Source: Bacteroidales bacterium
GTDB taxonomy: Bacteria > Bacteroidota > Bacteroidia > Bacteroidales > WCHB1-69
DNA length: 64,000 bases
Assembly: GCA_024685175.1 (NCBI GenBank)
Contig: JAIKWD010000033.1
Coordinates: 81,298 to 145,297, forward strand
Direction of reading: 5' to 3'
Of the stretch, positions 37,294-46,180 are shown one piece after another. Below the pieces are notes generated by a model. It searched no databases. It saw nothing but the letters and a program-made list of their open reading frames with translations, and was not told where the DNA came from. Each line of letters opens with the position of its first letter. Within the stretch, counting starts at the first letter, position 1. The position numbers were made by a program, and so were the translations under genes.

Positions 37294-40257
37294 ATGAAAA
37301 AAATCGCATTATTTATAGGCACTATTTTAGGATTTTGTCTGCCCCTGGCCAATGCCCAGGATGGTGATATTATCATGAACAACTCGGGTGCTCTGGAGAG
37401 TATCACAGAAGACCCTCGATATTTTTACGATCCGGGCGGAAATGCCACGGCCACCGATTCAGGCTTTTTCGGCTTGAACATCCATGACACGCTCGTCATG
37501 TACAACGGCATGAGAGACCCTGGCCAAATCTATGTTATCTTCGAGGACTTCGCCATAGGCTACGGCGACACATTATACATCTACGAAGGAAGAAACGACG
37601 AAATGACTTTGATAGGTTTCTACAATTCTGTGTATTCCCCGGAAGAGATTAGGACTTCGAACGAATATCTGACTTTCATTTTCGTTTCTGACAACATTGA
37701 CGACTACGGCATCTTGAAACAGGGCTGGAAGGCCCAAGCTTACGCGGTACCCGACCAGAGCGCCCAATACTGGATGACGCCGGATTTCGTGCCAGGTGCA
37801 AGCTATGAGTCGGGGGATGCCTTCACCATGATGTCCTGCAACACCAAATTCTACGACAGCGGCGGTCCGACTGGCAACATGACCCAAACCAGCGGTACGG
37901 TTACCTGCGAATTCACATCACCCGCTTCTCACGTAAAGATGGCGTTCCAATCGTTCAACGTAAACGGTGTGATGAAGATTTACGACGGCAGTCTTAACGA
38001 TAATGACCGTCGGCTTATCGGCATATTTCACAGCAGCACCGTCATCGGATATCCTGGCAACAGACCACCCACACTTTTCTCCACCGGAAGCACACTGAGT
38101 GTGGAATACACTTCCGCGGCCGGCGATGCCGGTAAAGCGGGTTGGGAAGCCACCATAACTTGCGTGCCGGAATTGTTCAAGATGAATACTGCCTCTGCTT
38201 GTCCCCAAGTAATGGCCGAAGATAATGATGGCAATGAACTTCCACGCACCATCAATCACCAATGCGGCATTCCTACCGTAATCAACGCCAATGTAACGGC
38301 TTCCGGACAATTCACTAACGACTATACGATCACTTCAATTCCCTTTAGTTGGTCACCCTTGCCTTTATCCGCAGGTCAAGCAATTCCTGCGGACAGAGAC
38401 GACCAATGGAGAAGTTCGTTAACCATCCCTTTCACTTTCTATTTCTTTGGAGAGCCCTATACCACCCTACAACCTAGCACCAACGGGCATATATGCTTCA
38501 ACACCGGGAAGCCCATACCATCAGACAGTTACACTTTAAACTGCGCTTATAAATACCAGGGACCGACATTGAATCCCGCAGGGAGCCAGTTCTTATATGC
38601 TGATGACAATTGTTCAGGAACATCCGGATTTATTAATGAATCCACCGACGGAACACAAGACCGTCACACACCTTATGCGTACAAGAATTGTATCTACCTC
38701 GTTTGTGAGGATCTGGACCCAAGATATGGCGGTAATATTCGATATGGTACTGTTGACGAAAACAGTCTTAATTGCAAAAAATTCGTGTTCAACATTGACA
38801 ATGTCCCAACCTATGGTAATCACAGCAATAAATGTTCCGCCCAAGCTGTTTTGTACGAAGGCACCAACATCATCGACATTTTCATCAAAAAACGCCAATG
38901 TTGTGCATCAACCAATGACGACGAAGGCATCATCGGCTTGCAAAACAAGACCAATGCCCAGATACTAATTGCACCCGGCAGAGGAATGGGAGGATGGTCG
39001 GTTCAGGAATCCCAAAGCGAGGGATGGCGATTCACTCCTGTTACACCACTATTTGAAAATGCCGTTTACTCCTGGTATGAACTTGTCGGAACGGACACAA
39101 ACCTGATAGGTCACACAAAAAAGCTGGTTGTAGACCCCCAACAGACAACAGATTACATTATTCAATACCATTTCGAAAACTCAGGTGGAGCACCTTACGA
39201 TCTTTACGATACCGTCACTGTTATTGTAGACGTACCCTCTATTGAGATAGACTCCGCTACCGTTTGCCCGGGCAAAACCATCCAACTGACTCCTCGTTTC
39301 GGCGACACTACAAACATTCACCCGTTATCATACAGCTGGACCAATGGCGACACCACCCAAACAGCAAACGTCACAGTCCTCACGACCCAGAAGCAAACGC
39401 TTTCTGTTTTGTTCAGCAATAATTGCCGCCGCACCGTGTCTACCACCATCTACGTCGACACCATGGACGTGCCTACCATCACGGGCGATAGTGCTATATG
39501 CGCAGGCGAATCGACCTCTTTGGTGGCACATGTAGACAACCCGACCTACCTCTACCGCTGGAACAACGGGCACACATCCCCCACCTTGGTGGTTCACCCC
39601 ATGGACACCTCCACTTACGTGGTACGCACCTTCCTACCCACCGACGCGGAATGTTTCACCACCGACACCTTCACCGTTAACGTGAAGCCTCTGCCTGAGC
39701 TTTCCTTTACTTATTCTCCCGATCAAGTGGTCATGGAACATGGCATGGGAACCCTCTATTGCAACACCAACTGCGATCCTAACTACACCATCGTTTGGAA
39801 CTTCAACGACCGCTACGACCCCGACCACTCCATCATTCAAGATCAGCACAGTGTATCTCATGACTTTACGCACGTTGGTTCCTATGACATCACTCTAACC
39901 GGCACAAACGAGTACGACTGCACTGACTCAGTGACCGAACACGTACGCGTATACGTTCCCGTTTCTTTCATAGTCCCCAACGCCTTCAGTCCCAACGATG
40001 ATGGCCTCAACGACTACTTCATACCCGTCTATGAAGGTATCGAGATTCAGAAATATCTGATGCTCATCTATGACCGTCAAGGCCGGTTGGTATTCAGATC
40101 CAACAATCTGGAGCATGGTTGGGACGGCAAAGATTCCAACGGACTACCCTGCCCTATCGGCGTTTACACCTACTACATCCACCATTGGACCCAAATGGAC
40201 AATTTGGAAGGCAGCGGCCAACCCGCCATCTCGGGCGGCGTGACCCTCATAAGATAA
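37294..40257 (+). CDS. Large T9SS type B surface protein with CUB-like and PKD domains
   Basis: A 987-residue exported protein. After signal peptide MKKIALFIGTILGFCLPLANAQ come two CUB-like modules (around 40-150, with DTLYIYEGRNDEMTLIGFY, and 160-290, with VNGVMKIYDGS), a central strand-rich domain (about 300-590), Ig-like repeats with SYSWTNGDTTQTANVTV, a PKD domain (about 825-895, IVWNFNDRYDPDHS and DFTHVGSYDITLTGTN) and the type B sorting domain (FIVPNAFSPNDDGLNDYFI ... GGVTLIR). The architecture points to an adhesin or matrix protein. The DUF4292 lipoprotein gene begins 1 nt after its stop. Confidence 0.87.
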   Translation: MKKIALFIGTILGFCLPLANAQDGDIIMNNSGALESITEDPRYFYDPGGNATATDSGFFGLNIHDTLVMYNGMRDPGQIYVIFEDFAIGYGDTLYIYEGRNDEMTLIGFYNSVYSPEEIRTSNEYLTFIFVSDNIDDYGILKQGWKAQAYAVPDQSAQYWMTPDFVPGASYESGDAFTMMSCNTKFYDSGGPTGNMTQTSGTVTCEFTSPASHVKMAFQSFNVNGVMKIYDGSLNDNDRRLIGIFHSSTVIGYPGNRPPTLFSTGSTLSVEYTSAAGDAGKAGWEATITCVPELFKMNTASACPQVMAEDNDGNELPRTINHQCGIPTVINANVTASGQFTNDYTITSIPFSWSPLPLSAGQAIPADRDDQWRSSLTIPFTFYFFGEPYTTLQPSTNGHICFNTGKPIPSDSYTLNCAYKYQGPTLNPAGSQFLYADDNCSGTSGFINESTDGTQDRHTPYAYKNCIYLVCEDLDPRYGGNIRYGTVDENSLNCKKFVFNIDNVPTYGNHSNKCSAQAVLYEGTNIIDIFIKKRQCCASTNDDEGIIGLQNKTNAQILIAPGRGMGGWSVQESQSEGWRFTPVTPLFENAVYSWYELVGTDTNLIGHTKKLVVDPQQTTDYIIQYHFENSGGAPYDLYDTVTVIVDVPSIEIDSATVCPGKTIQLTPRFGDTTNIHPLSYSWTNGDTTQTANVTVLTTQKQTLSVLFSNNCRRTVSTTIYVDTMDVPTITGDSAICAGESTSLVAHVDNPTYLYRWNNGHTSPTLVVHPMDTSTYVVRTFLPTDAECFTTDTFTVNVKPLPELSFTYSPDQVVMEHGMGTLYCNTNCDPNYTIVWNFNDRYDPDHSIIQDQHSVSHDFTHVGSYDITLTGTNEYDCTDSVTEHVRVYVPVSFIVPNAFSPNDDGLNDYFIPVYEGIEIQKYLMLIYDRQGRLVFRSNNLEHGWDGKDSNGLPCPIGVYTYYIHHWTQMDNLEGSGQPAISGGVTLIR

Positions 40258-40258
40258 C

Positions 40259-40945
40259 ATGTCGGCCATTTCAAGATATATCGTCCTCTTTGCGGAAATC
40301 CTCATCGTGTGGTTGCTGCCAAGCGGTTGCAAGTCCCAAGCGGTGGTCGACACATCCAACTACCCATCCGATACCACATTAACCGCCACGGATACCGAGA
40401 AGGTCGTCCAAGACGCTGTTATGCTGGACACCGTGCCTCCATTGGCCAACGGGTACCAATGGGTTTCCTATCGCGGGAAAGCCGACATTATGGATACAGG
40501 CGGCACCAGAACGTGCAACTACTATATTGTCAACCGGGTGGACAGTATCATCTATGTCAACATCAGCGCCTATAGCATTGAAGTGATGCGGGCCGCTTTC
40601 ACCCCGGACAGCATTGTTTACGTCAACAAGCTCAACAACACCTACTATAGGGGCACCTATGGTCCCTTGCGCATGCTTGCCCACATACCCATTGACTTCA
40701 ACCTGATTCAAGACGTGGTGCAAGGACATGGAGACGAACGTCTTGCACACACTCGCTACAATTGCGAATACCACGATTTTGCCACTATAGATTCCACAAA
40801 ATCCTTTTTCAACCAACTAATCCTCAAAGATCTGGATCACCTTGTTGAGATCAATGCCCGCATCAAAGTCCTGCGGTTTAACGTCCCCGGCCCGACAACC
40901 GTACGCGTGCCGGAGGGGTTTAGGGGGATAGCAGATAGCAGATAG
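40259..40945 (+). CDS. DUF4292 lipoprotein
   Basis: A 228-residue lipoprotein with lipobox WLLPSGC (Cys about 22). The fold expected for DUF4292 is LolA/LolB-like; the conserved stretch is WVSYRGKADIMDTGGTRTCNYYIVNRVDSIIYVNISAYSIEV-type, followed by FTPDSIVYVNKLNNTYYRG. A lipid- or lipoprotein-carrier role is likely but unproven. Start is 1 nt after the preceding stop. The last six residues (GIADSR) and the stop codon are encoded by a short repeat (40928-40946), so the native C terminus may have been altered. Confidence 0.8.
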   Translation: MSAISRYIVLFAEILIVWLLPSGCKSQAVVDTSNYPSDTTLTATDTEKVVQDAVMLDTVPPLANGYQWVSYRGKADIMDTGGTRTCNYYIVNRVDSIIYVNISAYSIEVMRAAFTPDSIVYVNKLNNTYYRGTYGPLRMLAHIPIDFNLIQDVVQGHGDERLAHTRYNCEYHDFATIDSTKSFFNQLILKDLDHLVEINARIKVLRFNVPGPTTVRVPEGFRGIADSR

Positions 40946-40946
40946 C
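40928..40946. repeat. ATAGCAGATAGCAGATAGC, inverted copy of the 14-nt repeat family
   Basis: Reverse complement begins GCTATCTGCTA, the same unit found twice at 41376-41407. Together the two sites flank the four-helix-bundle gene in opposite orientation. Confidence 0.65.
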
Positions 40947-40982
40947 TAAAAATATATTATTAACCATTAAAACAAATTAATT

Positions 40983-41324
40983 ATGAATGTTGTAAAAAGC
41001 TACAAAGATTTAAAAGTGTGGCAAAAGTCTATGGAAATGGTCAAGGATGCGTATTTGTTATCCAAGAGATTGCCAAAGGATGAAACGTACGCATTAAGGG
41101 ATCAAATCAGACGATCGGCAGTCTCTATCCCATCCAATATAGCTGATGGGCAAGGACGGGAGTCGGATAAAGAATTCTTTCGTTTTCTTTCTATAGCAAA
41201 AGGTTCAATTTGCGAATTAGTAACTCAAATACAATTGTGCGTTTTAGTAGGGTATCTGGAAAATTCTGACATTTCCCAAACAGAGCTACTTGCTTCTGAA
41301 GTCAGTAAAATGATAACGTCTTAA
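40983..41324 (+). CDS. Four-helix bundle protein (S23/23S rRNA intervening-sequence type)
   Basis: A 113-residue all-helical protein of the S23 family. The opening KSYKDLKVWQKSMEMVKDAY, the middle LRDQIRRSAVSIPSNIADG and FLSIAKGSICELVTQIQL match the family well. Such proteins were first noticed inside 23S rRNA intervening sequences but are widespread as scattered single genes in Bacteroidota, where they may assemble into rings. Here there is no rRNA nearby. The gene lies between inverted copies of a short repeat, and its base composition is more AT-rich than its neighbours, both suggesting it arrived as a unit. Confidence 0.88.
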   Translation: MNVVKSYKDLKVWQKSMEMVKDAYLLSKRLPKDETYALRDQIRRSAVSIPSNIADGQGRESDKEFFRFLSIAKGSICELVTQIQLCVLVGYLENSDISQTELLASEVSKMITS

Positions 41325-41375
41325 AAAACAAAAATTTCAAACGATATTAAGAACAAACGGTTGAATTAGCCAACC

Positions 41376-41407
41376 GCTATCTGCTAACTGCTATCTGCTA
41401 ACTGCTA
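41376..41407. repeat. Tandem 14-nt repeat GCTATCTGCTAACT
   Basis: Two perfect copies (41376-41389, 41390-41403) plus a partial third, ending 2 nt before the queG start codon. A 32-nt diverged relative is at 54804-54835. Confidence 0.8.
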
Positions 41408-41409
41408 TT

Positions 41410-42330
41410 ATGCTCAACACCAAACTAATCAAGGAAAAAGCCAAAAGTCTCGGTTTCGCCTCCGTTGGCATCGCTCCGGCGCATAAGTTGGAGGAGGCGG
41501 AAGAACGCTTCGGGGCGGCGTTGGAGGAGGGCAGAAATGCCGACCTCCACTTCTTGGAAAGGGATGTGGACAAACGATTTGACCCCGAGGAACTGCTGCC
41601 GGACTGCAAAAGCGTGCTGGTGGTGGCCCTGGACTATCGTATCAATGACAAACCGGCCAGCACGCGCTACCGCACCGCGCGCTATACCTGGGTGGAGGAC
41701 TATCACGTACTCGTAAAACAGATGCTCGCGCAAGTGGTCGAAGCCATCCAGCAACAAGAGCCCAACGCCCATTGCCGTATCACCGTCGACAGTTCCTGCA
41801 TCTCCGAAAAGAACTGGGCCATCGAGGCCGGAGTGGGGTGTATCGGCAAGAATAGTCTCATCCACAACGAGAACGGCTCCTTCTTCGTACTCGGTACCAT
41901 CTTGATAGATTGCGCCTTCGACGCGTACGATTCTCCGAAAATGTCCGATTGCGGCAACTGTACCATGTGTATCGACAGTTGCCCCGCACACGCCTTGACG
42001 CCCTATAAACTGGATGCCCGAAAGTGCTATTCATATCATACGGTCGAAAATAAAAATCCTGATATACAAGTTCTTACAGACAGTCCTTTTGTCTTTGGAT
42101 GCGACATCTGCCAAGAGGTATGTCCCAAAAACAAAAAAAATATCCAGAATCATCCGTCCGTATTGAAAAGTTCATTATTTTTGCGGCTCCAAAACGAGGA
42201 GATGGAGAACCTCACGCAAGAGGACTTCAAAACCAACTTTGGAGACACTGCCATAGCACGACGCAAACTGGAACGGTTCAGTCGGGCTATCAAGGCGAAA
42301 AAAACTGGAAGTTCAAGAAAAGAATCGTAG
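41410..42330 (+). CDS. queG: Epoxyqueuosine reductase
   Basis: The last enzyme of queuosine biosynthesis, reducing epoxyqueuosine to queuosine in tRNA with a cobalamin and two 4Fe-4S clusters. The 306 residues carry the ferredoxin-like motif C181-x2-C184-x2-C187-x3-C191-P, and the second set C231, C234, C238 (FGCDICQEVCPKNKK) with C206 upstream. The catalytic-region motif VDSS (126-129) and GVGCIGKNSL are intact. This is the short form without the C-terminal HEAT-like repeats. Its stop is 2 nt before the TTG start of kdsD. Confidence 0.95.
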   Translation: MLNTKLIKEKAKSLGFASVGIAPAHKLEEAEERFGAALEEGRNADLHFLERDVDKRFDPEELLPDCKSVLVVALDYRINDKPASTRYRTARYTWVEDYHVLVKQMLAQVVEAIQQQEPNAHCRITVDSSCISEKNWAIEAGVGCIGKNSLIHNENGSFFVLGTILIDCAFDAYDSPKMSDCGNCTMCIDSCPAHALTPYKLDARKCYSYHTVENKNPDIQVLTDSPFVFGCDICQEVCPKNKKNIQNHPSVLKSSLFLRLQNEEMENLTQEDFKTNFGDTAIARRKLERFSRAIKAKKTGSSRKES

Positions 42331-42332
42331 AT

Positions 42333-43301
42333 TTGAACGAAAAGGAAAGCATAATCAAGTACGCCGCACAGGTCTTGAAAGAGGAGGCGGAAGCCGTACA
42401 GAACCTCGTACAGTATCTGAATGGCGATTTTGAGAAAGCGGTTGAGACGATTCTTCATTCCAGAGGTCGGGTGATAGTGACGGGTATCGGCAAGAGTGCC
42501 ATCATAGGGCAAAAGATTGTCGCCACCCTGAACTCCACCGGAACACCGGCGGTCTTTATGCACGCGGCAGACGCGATACACGGAGACTTAGGTATGATTC
42601 AACCCGACGATGTGGTTCTTTGCATATCCAAGAGCGGCAACACACCTGAGATATCTTTGTTGACGCCCTTTCTGAAGAAAAACGGCAACATCCTGATTGC
42701 GATGGTCGGCAACGTGGACTCTCATCTGGCCCACGAAGCGCACTACGTGCTCAACTGCACGGTGGCCCGCGAGGCAAGTCCCAACAACTTGGCCCCCACC
42801 AGCAGTTCCACGGCACAATTGGCCTTGGGCGACGCGCTCGCCTCCGCACTCATCAAGTTGAGAGGTTTCACCTCTGAGGACTTTGCCAAACTGCACCCTG
42901 GCGGCATCCTGGGGAAACGCCTCTATATGAAAGTCAAGGACTTGTACAAGTACAACGACGTTCCTATGGTCGCCCCCGACGCCCCGATGCAAACTGTAAT
43001 CCTCGAAATCTCAGGCAAATGCCTCGGCGTGACCGCTGTGGTGGCCAACAATAAGGTGATCGGTGCCATAACAGACGGAGACCTCCGCAGAATGCTCGAG
43101 AAGAATTCCGACTACAGCCAACTGACCGCCCAGGATGTAATGACCAAACAACCCAAAGCCGTCCATGAAGAAACCCTCGTCGTGGATGCGCTCGAAGTGA
43201 TGAAAAACAAGAACATCACAAACCTCTTCGTCTTGGACGACGAAGATCGATATCTTGGCGTGATTCATCTCCACGATATCATCAAAGAGGGTATATACTA
43301 A
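42333..43301 (+). CDS. kdsD: Arabinose-5-phosphate isomerase (KpsF/GutQ type)
   Basis: Converts ribulose-5-phosphate to arabinose-5-phosphate, the precursor of Kdo. The 322 residues hold an N-terminal SIS domain (VIVTGIGKSAIIGQKIVATL, ISKSGNTPE, TSSSTAQLALGDAL) and two C-terminal CBS domains (from about 200; GAITDGDLRRML and YLGVIHLHDII). I take TTG 42333 as start: it gives the normal length of about 320, while the open frame further upstream only overlaps queG. The gene is followed after 4 nt by tRNA-Leu. It supplies the pathway that ends with kdsB at 9266. Confidence 0.93.
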   Translation: MNEKESIIKYAAQVLKEEAEAVQNLVQYLNGDFEKAVETILHSRGRVIVTGIGKSAIIGQKIVATLNSTGTPAVFMHAADAIHGDLGMIQPDDVVLCISKSGNTPEISLLTPFLKKNGNILIAMVGNVDSHLAHEAHYVLNCTVAREASPNNLAPTSSSTAQLALGDALASALIKLRGFTSEDFAKLHPGGILGKRLYMKVKDLYKYNDVPMVAPDAPMQTVILEISGKCLGVTAVVANNKVIGAITDGDLRRMLEKNSDYSQLTAQDVMTKQPKAVHEETLVVDALEVMKNKNITNLFVLDDEDRYLGVIHLHDIIKEGIY

Positions 43302-43305
43302 CTTT

Positions 43306-43390
43306 GCCCGGGTGGCGGAATTGGTAGACGCGTACGTTTCAGGTGCGTATACCGTAAGGTGTGCAGGTTCAAGTCCTGTTCCGGGCACCA
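43306..43390 (+). tRNA. tRNA-Leu (CAG)
   Basis: 85 nt including an encoded CCA end. The acceptor stem GCCCGGG pairs with TCCGGGC (one G-T), the anticodon stem is TACGT/GCGTA around loop TTCAGGT giving anticodon CAG, and the long variable arm typical of leucine tRNA is present. The T loop is GTTCAAGTC. It starts 4 nt after the kdsD stop codon, so it is probably processed from the kdsD transcript. Confidence 0.95.
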
Positions 43391-43428
43391 AAAAGGAGGC
43401 AAATCGATGATTTGACCTCCTTTTTTTG
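43391..43428 (+). terminator. Rho-independent terminator after tRNA-Leu
   Basis: AAAAAGGAGG pairs with CCTCCTTTTT, with CAAATC and GATTTG extending the stem inwards, then a T-run. It directly abuts the CCA end of the tRNA. Confidence 0.85.
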
Positions 43429-43503
43429 TAATAAGCAATCACGATATGCCTTGTAGAGGCACACGATTGTGCGCCTCCACAAAAATATAAATTGCAAATT
43501 GTT

Positions 43504-44175
43504 ATGAAATTATACCTCGTTCCGACCCCCATCGGCAATTTGGAAGACATCACGCTGCGCGCGCTTAACGTGCTGCAGATGGTGGACCTTGTGCTTTGCG
43601 AGGACACCCGCACGACGCGCAACCTGCTCAATCACTATGAGATAGACAAGCGTTGTGTGGCGTATCACATCTTCAACGAGCACGAGCGCATGGACAGCTT
43701 CATCGCACAGATACAAGCCAACGAGAGTGTAGCCCTTGTAAGTGACGCCGGCACCCCGGGGATCTCCGATCCTGGTTTCCTGCTCGTGCGCGAGTGCGTC
43801 GCCCGTGGCATCGAGGTGGAGTGCCTGCCCGGCGCCACAGCCCTTGTGCCAGCCCTCGTGCAGTCCGGACTGCCGTGCGACCGCTTCTTCTTCTATGGCT
43901 TCCTTCCTCACAAGAAAGGCAAGGAGACGCTGTTGCGCCGTTTTGCCGAGATGGAGGAGACGGTGGCGTTCTACGAGTCGCCGCACCGTCTGGTGAAGTC
44001 GCTGGAAAAGATGGTGGAGATTATGGGCCCTGACCGTCAAATTGCGATTTCAAAGGAGATAAGCAAGATACACGCCTTCACGTTTCGGGGCACGTTGGCC
44101 GAAGCCGTGGCGTATTTCAGCCAAGGCGAAGTCAAGGGCGAGTTCGTGCTAGTATTAGCTGGCAAGCAAGACTAG
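43504..44175 (+). CDS. rsmI: 16S rRNA (cytidine-2'-O)-methyltransferase
   Basis: Methylates the ribose of C1402 in the decoding centre of 16S rRNA. The 223 residues from ATG 43504 open with MKLYLVPTPIGNLEDITLRA, and contain DLVLCEDTRTTRNLL, VSDAGTPGISDPG and the GATALVPALVQSGLP loop, all diagnostic. The C-terminal extension found in some homologues is missing, as is usual in this phylum. An in-frame TTG at 43492 is possible but less likely. The gene converges on the ribosomal protein block, sharing a hairpin between their ends. Confidence 0.95.
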   Translation: MKLYLVPTPIGNLEDITLRALNVLQMVDLVLCEDTRTTRNLLNHYEIDKRCVAYHIFNEHERMDSFIAQIQANESVALVSDAGTPGISDPGFLLVRECVARGIEVECLPGATALVPALVQSGLPCDRFFFYGFLPHKKGKETLLRRFAEMEETVAFYESPHRLVKSLEKMVEIMGPDRQIAISKEISKIHAFTFRGTLAEAVAYFSQGEVKGEFVLVLAGKQD

Positions 44176-44221
44176 CATCAATTCCAATTTCCGACTTAAG
44201 AGGGCTGTTATCGCCTCAGAC

Positions 44222-44248
44222 AAAAAAAAAGGACCGCCTAGGCGGTCC
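44222..44248 (-). terminator. Terminator at the end of the ribosomal protein block
   Basis: GGACCGCCTAGGCGGTCC is a perfect palindrome (44231-44248). Read on the reverse strand it is followed by nine T, giving a strong intrinsic terminator for the block ending in rpsE. On the forward strand the T-tract is poor. Confidence 0.9.
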
Positions 44249-44275
44249 CTTATTTCAAGATAGATGTGTCTGTGA

Positions 44276-44794
44276 TTAGCCGTTAAACACTTTGTCAAGG
44301 CCAACTCCACGAACTTGGGCCACGGTGTAAGCATCGCGCATCTTGGAGAGAGCGTCGATAGTAGCTTTCACCACGCTGTGGGGGTTAGAGGAGCCTTTAG
44401 ACTTGGCAAGCACGTTCTTCACGCCAACACTCTCAAGGACGGCACGCATAGCACCACCGGCGATAACACCGGTACCAGGGGCTGCGGGTTTCATGAACAC
44501 GGTAGCACCGCTGTACTTGCCTTCTTGCGCGTGAGGGATGGTACCCTTAAGGATGGGCACTTGGATGAGGTTTTTCTTAGCGTCTTCGGTACCTTTGGCG
44601 ATAGCGGTGGAGACTTCCTTTGCCTTACCGAGGCCGTAGCCGACGATGCCGTTTTCATTTCCAACCACCATAATGGCTGCGAAACTGAAGATTCGACCAC
44701 CCTTGGTGACTTTCGTGACTCTGTTCACTGCCACCATTCTTTCCTTAAGTTCGATGTCAGTAGCTTTTACTTTCTTAATATTTACGTTAGCCAT
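44276..44794 (-). CDS. rpsE: 30S ribosomal protein S5
   Basis: A 172-residue small-subunit protein near the decoding region and the mRNA entry site, important for translational accuracy. The double-stranded RNA-binding N domain has [18 protein letters not shown], and the C domain has [19 protein letters not shown] and the end [10 protein letters not shown]. It is the last gene of the block: rpmD and rplO, which normally follow rpsE, are not here, and a terminator lies 27 nt downstream. Spacing to rplR is 12 nt. Confidence 0.98.
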   Translation of the reverse strand: MANVNIKKVKATDIELKERMVAVNRVTKVTKGGRIFSFAAIMVVGNENGIVGYGLGKAKEVSTAIAKGTEDAKKNLIQVPILKGTIPHAQEGKYSGATVFMKPAAPGTGVIAGGAMRAVLESVGVKNVLAKSKGSSNPHSVVKATIDALSKMRDAYTVAQVRGVGLDKVFNG

Positions 44795-44806
44795 AAGTCT
44801 TGATGT

Positions 44807-45166
44807 TTAAAATTTGAGACCACCTTCTCTGGCTGCTTCGGCCAAAGACTTGATTCTACCATGATACAAATAACCGTTGCGGTCGAAGACGACTTCGTTG
44901 ATGCCGGCCTCGATGGCGCGTTGGGCGATTTCCTTGCCGACAAGGGCGGATTTTTCGCACTTGGTGATTTTCTGCTCGGCGATGGCGGGCAGCTTAGAGG
45001 AAGCGGACACGAGGGTCACGCCGGCCACGTCGTCAATGAGCTGAACATAGATGTCACGGTTACTTCTGAACACGGACAATCTGGGGCGATTAGGAGTACC
45101 GCTGACGATCTTACGCACGCGGTTTTTGATCCTTTTTCTTCTATATTCTTTCTTATTGTAAGCCAT
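44807..45166 (-). CDS. rplR: 50S ribosomal protein L18
   Basis: A 119-residue protein that binds 5S rRNA and helps form the central protuberance. The basic N terminus [19 protein letters not shown] and the [20 protein letters not shown] core are as expected, as is the end [21 protein letters not shown]. It sits between rplF and rpsE in the standard order. Confidence 0.98.
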   Translation of the reverse strand: MAYNKKEYRRKRIKNRVRKIVSGTPNRPRLSVFRSNRDIYVQLIDDVAGVTLVSASSKLPAIAEQKITKCEKSALVGKEIAQRAIEAGINEVVFDRNGYLYHGRIKSLAEAAREGGLKF

Positions 45167-45184
45167 AATAACAAATTTACACGA

Positions 45185-45745
45185 TTATTTTTCTGCTGAT
45201 TTACCAGCTTTCTTTCTAACATATTCGCCTTCGAAGCGGATACCTTTACCTTTGTAAGGTTCAGGTTTACGATAGGAGCGAATCTTGTTGGCGACCTGGC
45301 CGAGGAGTTGTTTGTCGATGCAGCTCAGGATAATGATAGGGCTCTTACCTTTCTCATTGATGGTCTGCACGGAGATTTCCTGCGGGAAGTCGAAAAGGAT
45401 ATTATGGGAATAGCCGAGACCCATATCGAGTTGGTGTTCACCCTTGGCTTCTGCCTTGTAACCAACACCGATGACTTCCATTTTAATTTGGAAACCTTGA
45501 GACACGCCAGTTACCATGTTGTTGATAAGGGCTCTATAGAGGCCGTGCATGGATTTGTCGCGTTTGGAGTCGGTGGGGCGAGTCAGATGAAGGTGACCGT
45601 CCTCGATATTCATCTCAATGCGGGGATCAACATATTGTTGGAGTTCGCCCTTGGGTCCCTTGACGGTAACCACGTTGGACTTCTCGTCTCTTTTTATTTC
45701 AACACCGCTAGGGATAGCGATTTGTAATTTACCTATTCTTGACAT
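45185..45745 (-). CDS. rplF: 50S ribosomal protein L6
   Basis: A 186-residue two-domain protein that binds 23S rRNA near the factor-binding site. The start SRIGKLQIAIPSGVEI and the C-terminal motif RKPEPYKGKGIRFEGEYVR are typical. Unlike most genes in this window it has a full Shine-Dalgarno sequence, AGGAGG, at 45753-45758, 7 nt before the start codon. Confidence 0.98.
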   Translation of the reverse strand: MSRIGKLQIAIPSGVEIKRDEKSNVVTVKGPKGELQQYVDPRIEMNIEDGHLHLTRPTDSKRDKSMHGLYRALINNMVTGVSQGFQIKMEVIGVGYKAEAKGEHQLDMGLGYSHNILFDFPQEISVQTINEKGKSPIIILSCIDKQLLGQVANKIRSYRKPEPYKGKGIRFEGEYVRKKAGKSAEK

Positions 45746-45752
45746 ATCAATT

Positions 45753-45758
45753 CCTCCT
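45753..45758 (-). promoter_or_regulatory. Strong Shine-Dalgarno (AGGAGG) of rplF
   Basis: Reverse strand, 7 nt from the ATG of rplF. It stands out because the other starts in this window that I examined lack such a clear match. Confidence 0.75.
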
Positions 45759-45759
45759 A

Positions 45760-46158
45760 TTAACTAATGTAACAAACTACTTCACCACCAACATTCTGGG
45801 CCTTGGCTTCCTTGTCGGTCATCATGCCGCGGGAAGTGGAGATGATGGCGATGCCGAGACCGTTGAGTACGGAAGGCAGTTCATCAACACCGGCGTATTT
45901 ACGCAAACCGGGACGGCTGGCGCGTTGCAGCGTCGTGATGGCGGATTGTTTCGTTGTGGGATGATACTTCAAGGCGATCTTGATCATCTTGGGGTGCACA
46001 TCGTCCACAAACTTATAATTGAGAATATAACCTTTTTCGAAGAGTATCTTAGTGATAGCTCTTTTCTCGTTAGAGGCGGGGATTTCCACCACTTTATGAT
46101 TGGCGCGGATAGCGTTTCTCAAACGAGTCAAATAATCTGATATTGGATCGGTATTCAT
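45760..46158 (-). CDS. rpsH: 30S ribosomal protein S8
   Basis: A 132-residue primary 16S rRNA-binding protein; in enterobacteria it also represses its own operon by binding the message. The N terminus [19 protein letters not shown] and the C-terminal [20 protein letters not shown] are characteristic. It is in the standard place between rpsN and rplF. Confidence 0.98.
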   Translation of the reverse strand: MNTDPISDYLTRLRNAIRANHKVVEIPASNEKRAITKILFEKGYILNYKFVDDVHPKMIKIALKYHPTTKQSAITTLQRASRPGLRKYAGVDELPSVLNGLGIAIISTSRGMMTDKEAKAQNVGGEVVCYIS

Positions 46159-46180
46159 AATCTAAACTTCTAATTTAATT

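Noticed and set aside
41376..41407. Possible CRISPR-like direct repeats
   Set aside because: The units are adjacent without spacers, only 14 nt long, and no cas genes are present.
42099..42332. Longer N terminus for kdsD
   Set aside because: This stretch overlaps queG in another frame, has no homology-like sequence, and TTG 42333 gives the normal length.
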